A stretch of 64,000 nt of DNA from Callorhinus ursinus. Taxonomy: Eukaryota > Chordata > Mammalia > Carnivora > Otariidae. Numbering within the stretch: position 1 is the stretch's first letter; every line of letters starts with the position of its first letter. Below the pieces are notes generated by a model. The model was given only the letters and a program-made list of their open reading frames with translations. It was not told where the DNA came from and searched no databases. The stretch lies in the NCBI RefSeq assembly GCF_003265705.1, contig NW_020312859.1, positions 2,118,174 through 2,182,173 of the forward strand, given 5' to 3'. Shown piece by piece: positions 1-15,085 of this stretch. Position numbers and translations under genes: made by a program.

Positions 1-4945
<4,945 letters not shown>

Positions 4946-5040
4946 GGCCGCACTCGGGCCTCACTCACCGCCCTCCGGGCGAATCCAATGCAGCTGTCCC
5001 CGGAACCCTGTGCGCCCCTGCTCCTCGGCCCTCGTGCGGG

Positions 5041-5047
5041 ATATATC
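5041..5047 (-). promoter_or_regulatory. Possible RBPJL TATA-like element
   Basis: GATATATCC on the minus strand lies about 97 bp upstream of the RBPJL ATG. A TATA role is inference from position and composition only. Confidence 0.25.
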
Positions 5048-5108
5048 CTGCCCCGGGCTTATCTCCAAGGCCTCCGGGCTCCCGGCCACTGTTTGCTCTG
5101 GGCAGGGA

Positions 5109-5138
5109 CACCTGCTAGGCAGATGTGGGCTTCCCACG
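5109..5138. promoter_or_regulatory. Two E-boxes plus CSL (RBPJ/RBPJL) site, PTF1-like
   Basis: E-box CACCTG at 5109-5114, E-box CAGATG at 5120-5125, and TTCCCACG at 5131-5138, the reverse complement of CGTGGGAA, a full CSL consensus. Centre-to-centre spacing from the CSL core is about 21 bp and about 10.5 bp, i.e. two and one helical turns. PTF1 sites are known to be an E-box plus a TC-box in integral helical phase. It lies about 165-195 bp upstream of the RBPJL start codon. Binding is predicted, not shown. Confidence 0.55.
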
Positions 5139-5327
5139 GCCACCCAACCAACGCAGCCAGTCCCAGGAAGACGCCCCCTGGCGGCCTCTCCTGAGAGCAG
5201 GAGGGAAACAGGGGGGCCAAACTTGCGTGGTGGGTTTTGGCCTACGTGCTGAGGGTCCCCAACCCCCCAGCCCCGTGAAAAGGCGCGTCTCTGCTCGGCG
5301 GCCTGAGGCTGGGCGGTGCATGTCTGA

Positions 5328-5367
5328 GTGTGTGCGTGCGTGTGTGTGTGCGTGCGCGCGCGCGTGT
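5328..5367. repeat. 40-bp alternating purine-pyrimidine (TG/CG) tract
   Basis: Strict R-Y alternation from 5328 to 5367: TG-rich on the left, a run of CG dinucleotides near 5351-5364. Such tracts favour left-handed Z-DNA. It lies between the two divergent genes. Confidence 0.85.
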
Positions 5368-5930
5368 TGGAACGACAGCCACATAGAAGCGCCTTGTGTG
5401 AGCAGAGGAGGGGGTCGAGGTGGGGAACGGCTGGCTTTCGTCTGCAGAGGTTCTCCCAGGAGGAGAGCGCGCGGAACGGATCTTTGGAACCACTTAAGCA
5501 TAGGACTGTACGGTAGCGAGAATTGCCGAGAGGATTAAATGTCCGAATGCATGAAAAGCATTTAACACTGTGCTCGGTATTTAGAAAGGCATTTTTTCTT
5601 TTTCATTTATTTTTGGTTTTCTTTTCTTTGAGGGGGGCTTTTTCTTTTTAAATGTTATATTTTAAAAATCTACTTTCTATTTATTTTTTATTCTGCAATT
5701 CTGCAAAGTAGAATTCCTTGTATTTCCCAGCACTGTAACGCAGTACTTTTTTTATTATGACAAACTTCAAATATACACAAAGGTAGAGAGATTAGTAAAA
5801 GAAATCCATGATCCTTCTCCCCCTCCAAGTGCCCATCACCCAGAATAAGAGTTCCGTAAATATTATTGCTTTGCCTTTTTCCTTGCACCCTCCAGGATCC
5901 GACACTTCCGTTCCCTGCCACCCAAGCGCC

Positions 5931-6009
5931 ATGAGGGGCCTTCTTTGCTCGCCACTGCCCATGTTGCTGTTTCTTCTCCAGCCCTGGGAAACCCAGCTCC
6001 AGTTTGCAG
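5931..6009 (+). CDS. MATN4: MATN4 coding exon 1, signal peptide
   Basis: Begins MRGLLCSPLPMLLFLLQPWE, a typical signal peptide; donor CAG/GTGAGT. The exon itself probably starts at 5896, after the pyrimidine tract TTTTTCCTTGCACCCTCCAG, implying an upstream 5' UTR exon. Confidence 0.95.
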
Positions 6010-9000
6010 GTGAGTGGGGCTCAGCCCTCACCAACAGGGGGAAGGGAGCAAAAGCTGGTTCTCCATCTGCAGCTAGGTCTGCTGGGGAGAGAAAAAGCAA
6101 AGGCTCTGAAATCATAAAGAGGCGGGGTACTAGTTCACAGCTTCCCCTCTCTGGGACTCAGTTTCCTTATCTGTAGGATGTGGCTTAGAGGTGACAAAGT
6201 TGGGCTCATGCAAAAACGCCCATTTGGTGTTTAATTTTAAAAAGTTAATTGAAAAATCAGGAGACTTCACATACAATTCCCGATTTGGGACTTCTCCTGA
6301 AAAACCCAAGGCTCTGTTAACTTGGGGTCCACATGGCTGCATGGCAGCATTTGGCTGGAGGAGGGTTACGGGTGTCCACCAACCTAATCCAACCAGTTCA
6401 CTCATTTATGTTGCCTGCCTGGTCCCCTATAGACATTTGAGTTTGCACACATCCCTTCGCCCACTCCCGAATTGGAGAATACCTCCTCAGAATAGCCCTA
6501 ATAGCTGATAGAGAATTGGGGGAAATCTGGCCCAGGCCCTTAGCAAATGCTGGATGAGTGAATGTACCTAACTCACATTTGTCAGGTTAATTCTGTGCTA
6601 GGCGCTGTTAACGCCGGGATAGCACTATTTTGCCCTGGGTTTCCCTGGGGATCTCCTCCAATATGAGGTTTTGCAGATCTAGGAAAGTCCCTCCTGATCT
6701 CCTCGAAGGTCCCAGGTGTCGGTCGGGGCCCCTGGATTTGGTGTTCGTGATTGACAGTTCGCGCAGCGTGCGCCCCTTTGAGTTCGAGACCATGCGGCAG
6801 TTCCTGGTGGGCCTCCTCCGCGGCCTGGACGTGGGGCCCAATGCCACGCGCGTCGGCGTGATCCAGTACTCGAGTCAAGTGCAAAGCGTCTTCCCGCTCG
6901 GCGCCTTCTCGCGCCGCGAGGATATGGAGCGCGCCATCCGCGCGCTGGTGCCGCTAGCTCAAGGCACCATGACAGGGCTGGCAATCCAGTACGCCATGAA
7001 CGTGGCCTTCAGTGTGGCCGAGGGCGCGCGCCCCCCGGAGGCGCGCGTCCCGCGCATCGCTGTCATCGTGACCGACGGGCGGCCCCAGGATCGTGTGGCT
7101 GAGGTGGCGGCGCAGGCGCGCGCCCGCGGCATAGAGATCTACGCAGTGGGGGTGCAGCGCGCCGACGTGGGCTCCCTGCGGGCCATGGCGTCTCCCCCGC
7201 TGGACGAGCACGTCTTCCTCGTTGAGTCCTTCGATCTTATCCAGGAGTTTGGCCTGCAGTTCCAGGGCCGGCTGTGTGGTGAGTCAGGGGAGCGCTGGAG
7301 CGATGCGCGGACTTCCCAGGCGCTTAGACGCCCCTTCCCACCACGTAAATAACTTCCGGTCCCGGGAGGCGCCGCCCACTCTAGCGCTAGCCCCGCCCAC
7401 CAGGTAGTGGAGCCGTGCGGGGCTGCCTCAGGCTGTCACATTGCAGCTCTGCCCACTTTTGCTTAGGCTTCGCCCACAAGAAGCAACATTTAGCGTGCCT
7501 GCTCACCCGGATGAGCTGTTGTGGTGGTTTACCAAGGCCTAAGGTCAAACTCCAAAATCGCCCCTTGACACAAAAAGCACCGCCTTTCAAAGCTGAGAGC
7601 AATGGCCCACCCGAAAGAGTCATGTCCTGCCCACATGGGCATGGCCCCCGCCCACCCTCGTTTTGATTCCTCCCACAATGCTGCAGGTCTGTTCTAGTCA
7701 CAGCTTGAACTATTCCCCCCCCCACCTTGATTTAGTACCTCTCTACCTCCTCTGCCTTACCCCCTGTGCATTCCTGCCCTATCCCATTGACGCATCTAGC
7801 CCGGTGACCCCTGCTGAGCCTATTCATAGGAGCTACTCAGGCCCTATTCTTTCCCTAAGCCCTTCCATCTGGATTGGCCCTCTCAAATGAGGCTTGTCCC
7901 AACTAAAGCTGTCTTCGAGCTCGGTGCCTGCCTCTGACCCCACCCAGCTTTTCCTTGTTGGAGGGTTCTGCCCATCCGTCCCTCGCTGATTCTACTGTTG
8001 TGTGTCCTCAGGAAAGGACCTGTGTGCTGAGGGGGGACACGGCTGCCAGCACCAATGTGTCAGCACCCCAGGCACGTTCCACTGTGCCTGCAACCCTGGC
8101 TACCAGCTAGCTGCAGATAACAAGAGCTGTTTGGGTGAGAGCTGCCCCCGCCCTGCAGTCTCGCTGCTCCTGAGTCTTTTGTGGCTCCCCATTGCCCCAG
8201 CATCAGACCAATGAGTCTGGAAGGGCTTTTGGAAGTAAAAGTTCAGCGCCCTTACTTTATGGGTCTAAGAAAGGGAAGGTATTGCCTGCAGCCAAACAAC
8301 TCCTTGGTGAAATCTTGACCCCTAAGGTTAAGTGTGCTTTCTACATCATTGTCTCTCTTATTTCAGGCTTGTCTCCTACCTGCCTCCAATATGCCTCCCA
8401 AACTTGTTTGTGAATTCTCACGTGCATATCTTCTTACTGTTTCTGTTACTTAGACACTCACTGTTGGGGTCTTCAGTTAGGGTCTCCATACCCCTCCTTA
8501 CCCCTCTATATACATTGCTCGTTTCTGCCCCTGCATCTCAGCTCTTTCTGGGCTACCCTTGCTGCTTCTCTCTGCAAATGCTTCAAGGCCTGGTTCTTCA
8601 TTTTGTCTCCTGAAAAGCTATGGCACACTATGCCTCCCGTATACAATTGGGATTTGCTTTTTCCTGTGAATGTGTGTCCACTCCATTGATCATGATGGCA
8701 GCTACTCTTCTCGGAGTGCTGATTTAGTATTGGACAATGCACTTGAAGCTTTCCATACATCATCTCTCAATCTCATGACAACTGGGGAAAATAAGTCATG
8801 TGTTCCCAATAATGCAGATGTCGGCTGGGGTCTTCTTGTTTCTAGAACTTAGAAAAGACTGGCTTGAAGCCTCATGTGATGACCTCTGAACATTTGAATC
8901 TTTCCCCAACATCTCTGGGAATTCCCCAAGTGCTTCCATTCTATGGTCACCTCTCACTCTGAGCTTCTGCTGAATTCATTCAGTTTATGGGTCCTCGCTC

Positions 9001-11617
9001 AATTTCTCAACCCGCACATGCTGTTCTTGTTCTATGCATATAAATCAGCCTCTTCCTTGGTTTGCACACTTAGGCACACAAGGGCATGTGTGTGTTTATA
9101 GGTAAGTCACGCATATGTCCGTTTTACTAAAGATGGCGGTGGCCAGAGGTGTGCATTACACCTAAGTGAAGTCAAACGTACATACACAAAAGAAACACCT
9201 ACTGTTAATAGTTTCATATTAGATACCCTGATCCCAAAGCCCTGTCACCCCATTACGAGTGATTTTTCACTGGCAACCTCAGCCCACACAGGTACTCATG
9301 CTCTCACTATCTCTCTTGCTCTTCCTCTCTTCACTCCCATCTCTTCTCTAGGAACCCCAAATTCTCATTTTTTCGTGCAGGGCAATCGGCATCTCCCCAG
9401 TCCCTATTTTCCAGCTCTGGGCTGTCTTTGCACATCTACACCATCAAGATACTCATCAGGCGATAGCTCACCCTCCTTAGAAGGAAGCTATAAATAGCAA
9501 TTGCACTCTTCCATTATATTCCCATTTTGCAGATGGGTAAACAGAGGCTCAGTAGGTAGTGGCAGAGCCTGGTTCTCCTCCATAAGTCAGTGGGCATCTT
9601 GAGGGCAGGGAACCTGTCTTCTACAATTGTTGATTCTTGTTCTTATGCCTGGCTTAGCAACGGGCACATTGGGATGCAGCTGGGCCTTGAGTTGGGAGAG
9701 CCACCTGGCCCACTAGGAAGGAGGCCTGTGCTTGTAGAAATCAGAGACGCCTGGGTCACCCAGTCAGGATCTTGAGGGGTTGGGGCCCAGGCATAGGTAT
9801 TTTTAAAAAGCTCCTCAGATGATTGTTCTGTTGGGGCTGAGAAGTGCAGCCCCACCCAGGGCATATGCTGACCTCACCTCTTCCTCAGTCATTGACCTGT
9901 GCACTCAAGGGACCCAAGACTGTGAGCACCACTGCATCAGCTCCCCAGGCTCCTATTTCTGTCGCTGCCGAGCTGGCTTTGTACTCCAGCAGGACCAGAG
10001 AAGCTGCAGGGGTGAGCACCCTACCACTAGCATCCTGGACTGAGGTCCCTGATGGCTCCAGTCAGAAGCTATACCTTTGCTCTCTCTCTTCCTTCCCACC
10101 AGCCATTGACCACTGCAGCTTTGGGAACCACAGCTGCCAGCACGAGTGTGTTAGCACCTTTGCTGGGCCACGGTGCCACTGCAGAGAGGGCCACGACTTG
10201 CTGCCCGATGGGAAGAGCTGTGAGGGTAAGGAGGGGTCTCCTGTATTTGTGCAGAGGGGCAAGGGATCTTGGCTGGGGGAGTCCACCCTGACTCATCCTG
10301 ACTTGTCTCTCCTTGAAGCCCGGGACCTTTGCAATGGTGTAGACCATGGATGTGAGTTCCAGTGTGTGAGTGAGGGCCTCTCTTACCACTGTCTGTGCCC
10401 TGAGGGCCAGCAACTCCAAGCAGATGGCAAGAGCTGCAACCGTGAGTGACGGCTGGGAGGGTGTTCTGTCTGCCCCTGCCCCACTGCCCACACTCTGAGC
10501 ATCCTCGATTCTGCCCTTGCTGTGGCCCAAGGGTACGCTGTGAATGTGTGTGTGTTGGTGATGGTGGGGTGAGGAGTGGAGGGCGTGCCGTGTCCTGCCT
10601 CCATCTCTTTCCCCTTTAATCCTCTACCCTGCTGCCAAGGTTAATGTCAAAAGTACACATTTGATCCTATTTCTCCCTCCCTCGAGAGTCTTCTGGGCTT
10701 GCCTGTGCTTACCCCTGAGCTCAGATGCTTTACACCTTGAGTTTTTCAGATGGTGGGTGCAGCCACATTAGTGGATAATGAAATCAAATTAGTTTTTCTT
10801 TTTTTAAAAAAAGGAGAAAATAGAGCTTACTGCATGTGGAAAGAGTAAGTATTGTTTCATGAAATTCAAAATTCAAGTGTGTCCTTTTGTATTATTATCA
10901 TTACTGTGGGGTGTGGTCAAAATTTTGAAACCACTGCCTCACCTCATCTCAGCCAACCCCGTCAGCAGGTCTGCTAGCACACCTGCTCATCCTCGGGGAA
11001 CATCAAATGTTACTACCACCTCCATGTAACCTTCCTTGCCTACTCCAGGAAGAGTGAATTATTCCTACCTTGGGCTCCTTACATGCCCCTCTATTCGAGC
11101 ACTTTCCTTGGCTGCAGCATAGGGCATGTCTGACTGCTCTGTTCTGTCCTGATTTCCTTAGGGTCAAGGTTGTTCATTTATTGTTGAACCCCCTTCAGGG
11201 CCTAGCGAAGTCCCTGATTCAGAACAGAGGAGGTAACATTGTAGAGTGATTCAGGAGCATGGGTTTTGGGGTCAGACAGACCTGGCTTCAAATCCTGCTC
11301 AGCCACTACGAGCTGTGGAGTCTGGAGCAAATTACCTTATGCTTCAGAACCTAAGGTTATATGAACTGGGGATACCACGCAAGATTATTGGGAGGATTGA
11401 GAAAAAATATATGAAGCACCTAGCCCAGGACCTGGCACATGGTAAGCTGTCAAATAATAATGTTTTTGTTTTTATTTATTATTGTGATTGTTTATATATT
11501 AGCAACATATACTTTTTCAATATATATTATTGTTGATAAATTTATTATTGTCATAAAGTTTTATTAATTTATTAATATTACTATTATTATCTAGTACAGT
11601 GCCTGGCACAGGAAGGA

Positions 11618-11656
<39 letters not shown>

Positions 11657-14600
11657 GACACACACACGGTACCTCTTGTGTAATAAATGTGAATGACCCA
11701 GTGGGGAGATGGTTGCTGCCAGGCCAGGATCTGGCTCCCAATCTAAGCTCTCCTCACTCTGCAGGATGCCGGGAAGGCCACGTGGACCTGGTTCTGCTCG
11801 TCGATGGCTCCAAGAGCGTGCGCCCGCAGAATTTCGAGCTGGTGAAGCGCTTTGTGAATCAGATTGTGGACTTCCTGGACGTGTCCCCCGAGGGCACCCG
11901 CGTGGGGCTGGTGCAGTTCTCGAGCCGCGTGCGCACCGAGTTCCCGCTGGGCCGCTACGGCACGGCGGCCGAGGTCAAGCAGGCGGTCCTGGCCGTGGAA
12001 TACATGGAGCGCGGTACCATGACAGGGCTGGCGCTGCGCCACATGGTGGAGCACAGCTTCTCCGAGGCGCAAGGCGCACGGCCCCGCACCCTCAACGTGC
12101 CTCGCGTGGGCCTGGTCTTCACCGACGGCCGCTCCCAGGATGACGTCTCGGTGTGGGCCGCGCGCGCCAAGGAGGAAGGTGGGCTTGGCGCGGGACGCAC
12201 TGGCCTGGGGTTGGGTTGGACGCCGGAGGGGGTCTTAACTGAGGTCTGGGGCGCCCCCTGTGTCCCCGCGCCCTGCCTTGTAGGCATTGTCATGTACGCC
12301 GTGGGCGTGGGCAAGGCAGTGGAAGAGGAGCTGCGCCAGATCGCCTCCGAGCCCGCGGAGCTGCACGTGTCCTACTCTCCCGACTTTGGCACCATGACGC
12401 ACCTGCTGGAGGACCTCAGAGGCAGCATCTGCCCGGGTGAGTGCCTCTGACTTCACTCAGTGCCCAGCCTTCTAGCTTTCCTCCTTCTGTCCACCCCTAT
12501 CCCCTTGGTAGAGTTATAGCCGGGGTCCGGACTCATTACACAGAGCCTTGTTACTCAAAGTGGGGTCCATGGACCAGCGGCAGAGGCTTGTTAGAACAGC
12601 GAGCATTTCCAGAGCTCTCCAGGCCGAATGAATCAGATTCTGTACTTTAACAAGACCCTCGGGTGATTCCCAAGAACGTCCAAGTTCAGTACTCCACTGG
12701 GCTGGCTACCTGCCCCTCAAATTAGTGGGTGTTCACAGTAATTGTAGGAAACTTTTTCAAAGGCGTGCCAAACTCCTTGCTAGCAGAGTCACATCACATA
12801 TTCCTTTAACGTGTTGGAATTCAACTACACAGACCTGGCAAAGTGGCAGGACTGAGAGTGTTCCAAGTACGCAAAGACATGTATTTTTTTTTTCAATATT
12901 GCCCATAAATTCAATCCATCCACTTCATCTGGTGCTCAGTTGAAGAAAAAGGGACCAACTCTCTCTGTGAAGGAGAAGTGGGCTGTTGAGCCTGTGTACT
13001 GTACTTTATAGGTCATATAGGGGACTTCTCGGGGGGAATTTTCACCGCAGAGTCTTTAGACTCTAACCCAGGCCAGAGACGTGACTCTTTCACATTACCA
13101 GGCCCCTCTAGAGCTAGGTTCAGTAGAGCAGGGCTGGCCTAGAGAATCGATAGTTTAAAAAAAAATCGTTTTAAAAAATATATGTGTGTGTATACATACA
13201 TGTGTCTACACACACACCTACCTACCTCTCTCCCTCTCCACCCCCCCGTCTCTAGGCTAACTCTGATAATTAGCTAGGATATTACGGGGGCACCGGATTC
13301 GTTTCTCTGTGAGGGTCCTTCCTGTCCTGACTCTTATGTACCCCGAAGTGTGACTTTGGGCAAGTCACTTAACCTCCACCCCTACCATCAAGTCCCACTT
13401 CTGTAACAGGGGAGGGCGCTGGCTGCCCAAGCTTGCTTCCAGCTCTAAAATTCCTGGAGAAATCTGGGCTCTACGGTTGAGGCTCTTCACCATCAGCTCT
13501 ATGACCTTGGGCAGAACTTTCCTTTTCTCTGGCCCTTGGTTTCCCCAGCTGTGAAGTTAGGAGTCTTTGCAGGACTGTTATCAAGACCATTGATGACATA
13601 TCGTACAGCAATTTGCTAAGGGTCCAATGAGACTAAGAGATCGCTCTTAAATTGTAAGAGCAACTCTTTTGTGAAGGCCAAGCACCAGGTATTGTGCTGT
13701 TATATGAAAAATGGCACACGTTTACAAAATTTTGGCGGATCTAAGATACCATCCATTGTAAGACTATCCATTATTATTTACTGCTAAGAAAAAATAGGTG
13801 CCAAATTTAATTGTAAGGCACATATTTTGATTTCAGAAATGCTAGAATGTGTGTGGAGGTAAACTTGGATCAGTGGTTTTTTTGTTTGTTTGTACCAGTG
13901 GTTTTTAAACATCAGGGTGCATCAGATTCACCCAGGAGGGTTTGTTAAAACACCATTTGCTGGGCTCCAACCCCAGAGTTTCTGATTCAGTAGGTCTGAG
14001 CTTGAGTCTGATAATTTGCATTTCTAATAACTTCCTAAGTGATAGTGATGGTGCTGGCCCAGGGACCACACTTTGAGAATTACTGGTCTAGTTGAAACAC
14101 ACAATAAAGTGTATACTTGAGCTAAGTAGTACACTAGATCTTCCCTCTCTAATAAGGTACATGTGCCCACTTAATTTAAATTACTTTTAAAAAGTTAAAA
14201 ATTTTAGTTCTTTAATCACATTAGCCACATTTCAAATGTTAAATAGCTGCATATGGCTTGTGTTTTTGGCACTGGACAGACCAGCAACAGAATATTGCCA
14301 TCACTGCCTGAAGTTTCACCTGGAGAGTGCTGCTGTCATTTGGACCCTTGCACCTCAAAGTGTGGTCCACAGACCAGCAGCGTCAGCATCACTTGGTAGC
14401 TTATTAGAAACGTGGAGTCTCAGCTCCTTCACCATTCAGAATCAGAATCTATATTTTAACAAGATCTGGTGATTCCAGTGAGCACTAAGGTTTGAGAAAT
14501 ACTCTTCTAAGATGTGTACACACACACACACACACACTCTCTCTCTCTCTCTCACACACACCCCATAGAATCCCCAGCACCACCCAATGAATAGCTTTTC

Positions 14601-15085
14601 TCATTGTATCCGTTTTTCCAGACAAGGAAACTCAGGCTTAGAAAGGTTGAGTGAGTTTTTCAGTATCTCACAGCGACCTAGCTGGTATTCATCCCAGGTC
14701 TGTTTGAATGCGAAGCCCACATACTCAGCCACAGGCGGGTGGAGGGGCGGAGGGCCTTGCCAGGGCCCGCTCGCCCCTCCTGCAGATTCTCATTCCCCTG
14801 ACTCTCTGCGCCCGGCTGGCAGAGGAGGGCATCGGCCCAGGTACAGAGCTTCGGAGCCCGTGCGAATGCGAAAGCCTCGTGGAGTTCCAGGGCCGCACGC
14901 TGGGGGCGCTCGAGAGGCTGACGCAGAACCATATCCTTTGGGCCCCGCGGCCCAGGGGCCCGGGCTGGGGGTGGGGGTGGGGTGTAGGAACCCCCGAGAC
15001 CCCCAGCGGCTTCCTTAACTGCTCACTGGCCCAGCTGACGGCGCGCCTGGAGGATCTGGAGAACCAGCTGGCCACCCAGAAGTGA
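5931..15085 (+). CDS. MATN4: MATN4, matrilin-4, complete coding region in ten exons
   Basis: Exons 5931-6009, 6709-7278, 8012-8134, 9889-10011, 10103-10225, 10319-10441, 11765-12178, 12284-12436, 14823-14930 and 15027-15085 join in phase 1 throughout: 1875 bp, 624 residues plus stop (human about 622). Order: signal peptide (about 1-21), vWA1 (about 35-214) with MIDAS DSSRS, four EGF-like domains (217-381, one 123-bp exon each, six cysteines each), vWA2 (about 386-569) with MIDAS DGSKS, and a C-terminal heptad coiled coil (about 588-624) with a CEC motif before it. Possible N-glycans: PNAT in vWA1, NHS and NKS in EGF repeats. Family role: secreted oligomeric adaptor of the extracellular matrix; the coiled coil drives oligomerisation. 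The last intron is of AT-AC type. No frame damage seen. Confidence 0.97.
6010..6708 (+). other. MATN4 intron 1
   Basis: A MIR-like stretch lies at about 6090-6180 (phrase CTCTGGGACTCAGTTTCCTT). Nothing else recognised. Confidence 0.5.
6709..7278 (+). CDS. MATN4: MATN4 exon 2, first von Willebrand A domain
   Basis: A single 570-bp exon encodes vWA1. MIDAS residues are DSSRS, the GTMTG threonine region and TDGRPQD; it ends SRLCG-like (GRLCG). The acceptor CTCGAAG is a weak AAG/G type, but phase and protein alignment fix it. The exon is strongly CpG-rich. Confidence 0.96.
8012..8134 (+). CDS. MATN4: MATN4 exon 3, EGF-like 1
   Basis: Encodes KDLCAEGGHGCQHQC through DNKSCLG, a six-cysteine EGF module; 123 bp, phase 1-1. 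Confidence 0.96.
8135..9888 (+). other. MATN4 intron 3
   Basis: Longest EGF-region intron (1754 bp). A MIR fragment in antisense lies at about 9495-9575 (CCCATTTTGCAGATGGGTAAA) and an L2-like tail at about 9590-9670. The rest is unassigned. Confidence 0.5.
9889..10011 (+). CDS. MATN4: MATN4 exon 4, EGF-like 2
   Basis: Encodes IDLCTQGTQDCEHHC through QRSCRG; 123 bp, phase 1-1. Confidence 0.96.
10103..10225 (+). CDS. MATN4: MATN4 exon 5, EGF-like 3
   Basis: Encodes IDHCSFGNHSCQHEC through GKSCEG; 123 bp, phase 1-1, separated from exon 4 by only 91 bp. Confidence 0.96.
10319..10441 (+). CDS. MATN4: MATN4 exon 6, EGF-like 4
   Basis: Encodes RDLCNGVDHGCEFQC through GKSCN; 123 bp, phase 1-1, after a 93-bp intron. 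Confidence 0.96.
11245..11450 (+). repeat. MIR in MATN4 intron 6
   Basis: Nearly full MIR order: GGGGTCAGACAGACCTGGCT, then 'caaatcctgctcagccacta', through CCTGGCACATGG. It is followed by an AT-rich stretch to about 11595. Confidence 0.75.
11620..11668 (+). repeat. (CA)n microsatellite
   Basis: About 15 uninterrupted CA units, then CAGACAGACA and CACACACA, in MATN4 intron 6, 96 bp before exon 7. Confidence 0.95.
11765..12178 (+). CDS. MATN4: MATN4 exon 7, second vWA domain, N-terminal part
   Basis: Encodes CREGHVDLVLLVDGSKSVRP and the rest of vWA2 to RAKEEG. MIDAS DGSKS, the GTMTG region and TDGRSQD are intact. Confidence 0.97.
12284..12436 (+). CDS. MATN4: MATN4 exon 8, second vWA domain, C-terminal part
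   Basis: Encodes IVMYAVGVGKAVEEELRQIA through LRGSICP. It splits vWA2 after the last beta-strand/helix boundary, as in matrilins. Confidence 0.97.
12540..12690 (-). repeat. MER5A-like hAT fragment, MATN4 intron 8
   Basis: Carries the MER5A antisense phrases 'caaagtggggtccatggacc', GGCTTGTTAGAA and AATCAGATTCTGTACTTTAA. Degenerate ends. Confidence 0.6.
13325..13640 (+). repeat. Two adjacent MIR fragments, MATN4 intron 8
   Basis: The phrase GACTTTGGGCAAGTCACTTA occurs at about 13351 and a second MIR core, ATGACCTTGGGCAGAACTTT, at about 13501. Confidence 0.6.
13896..14085 (+). repeat. MER5A (hAT-Charlie MITE), near full length, MATN4 intron 8
   Basis: 190 bp bounded by CAGTGGTTTTTAAAC and the imperfect inverted end CTTTGAGAATTACTG. 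The interior has the MER5A phrase TTTCTGATTCAGTAGGTCTG. No clear 8-bp target duplication remains. Confidence 0.8.
14345..14510 (-). repeat. MER5A in opposite orientation, MATN4 intron 8
   Basis: Carries AAGTGTGGTCCACAGACCAG, 'ttattagaaac' and TTTTAACAAGATCTGGTGAT, the antisense MER5A order, ending GGTTTGAGAAATAC. Confidence 0.75.
14519..14566 (+). repeat. (CA)n(CT)n(CA)n compound microsatellite
   Basis: CA repeats, then CT repeats, then CA again, about 260 bp before MATN4 exon 9. Confidence 0.9.
14823..14930 (+). CDS. MATN4: MATN4 exon 9, coiled-coil, N-terminal part
   Basis: Encodes EEGIGPGTELRSPCECES and LVEFQGRTLGALERLTQN. The CEC cysteines provide interchain disulphides in the family. 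The exon ends AACC directly before an ATATCCTTT 5' splice site, not GT. Confidence 0.95.
14931..15026 (+). other. MATN4: U12-type AT-AC intron of MATN4 (96 bp)
   Basis: The 5' splice site ATATCCTTT matches the minor-spliceosome consensus exactly. The branch site TTCCTTAAC at 15011-15019 is also a full consensus. The 3' splice site ends in AC (15025-15026). This is the only junction that restores the coiled-coil reading frame, N/L between TQN and AQLTARL. AT-AC introns at this position were first described in the cartilage matrix protein (matrilin-1) gene. Confidence 0.93.
15027..15085 (+). CDS. MATN4: MATN4 exon 10, end of coiled coil and stop
   Basis: Encodes LAQLTARLEDLENQLATQK and TGA at 15083-15085. 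Leucine/heptad spacing continues from exon 9. It starts immediately after an AC 3' splice site. Confidence 0.95.

Larger units (their letters stand above)
4946..5895. promoter_or_regulatory. Head-to-head promoter interval of RBPJL (minus) and MATN4 (plus)
   Basis: Only 985 bp separate the RBPJL and MATN4 start codons, which diverge. The left half (to about 5400) is GC-rich with an E-box/CSL cluster and an alternating CG/TG tract; the right half (5590-5890) is AT-rich. MATN4's ATG exon appears to begin at a splice acceptor (5895/5896), so a non-coding first exon of MATN4 should lie in this interval; I could not place it. Confidence 0.7.

Noticed and set aside
14587..15018. Open reading through MATN4 exon 9 into the next intron
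   Set aside because: Reads in a different frame or through the AT-AC intron; the spliced frame gives a correct coiled coil.
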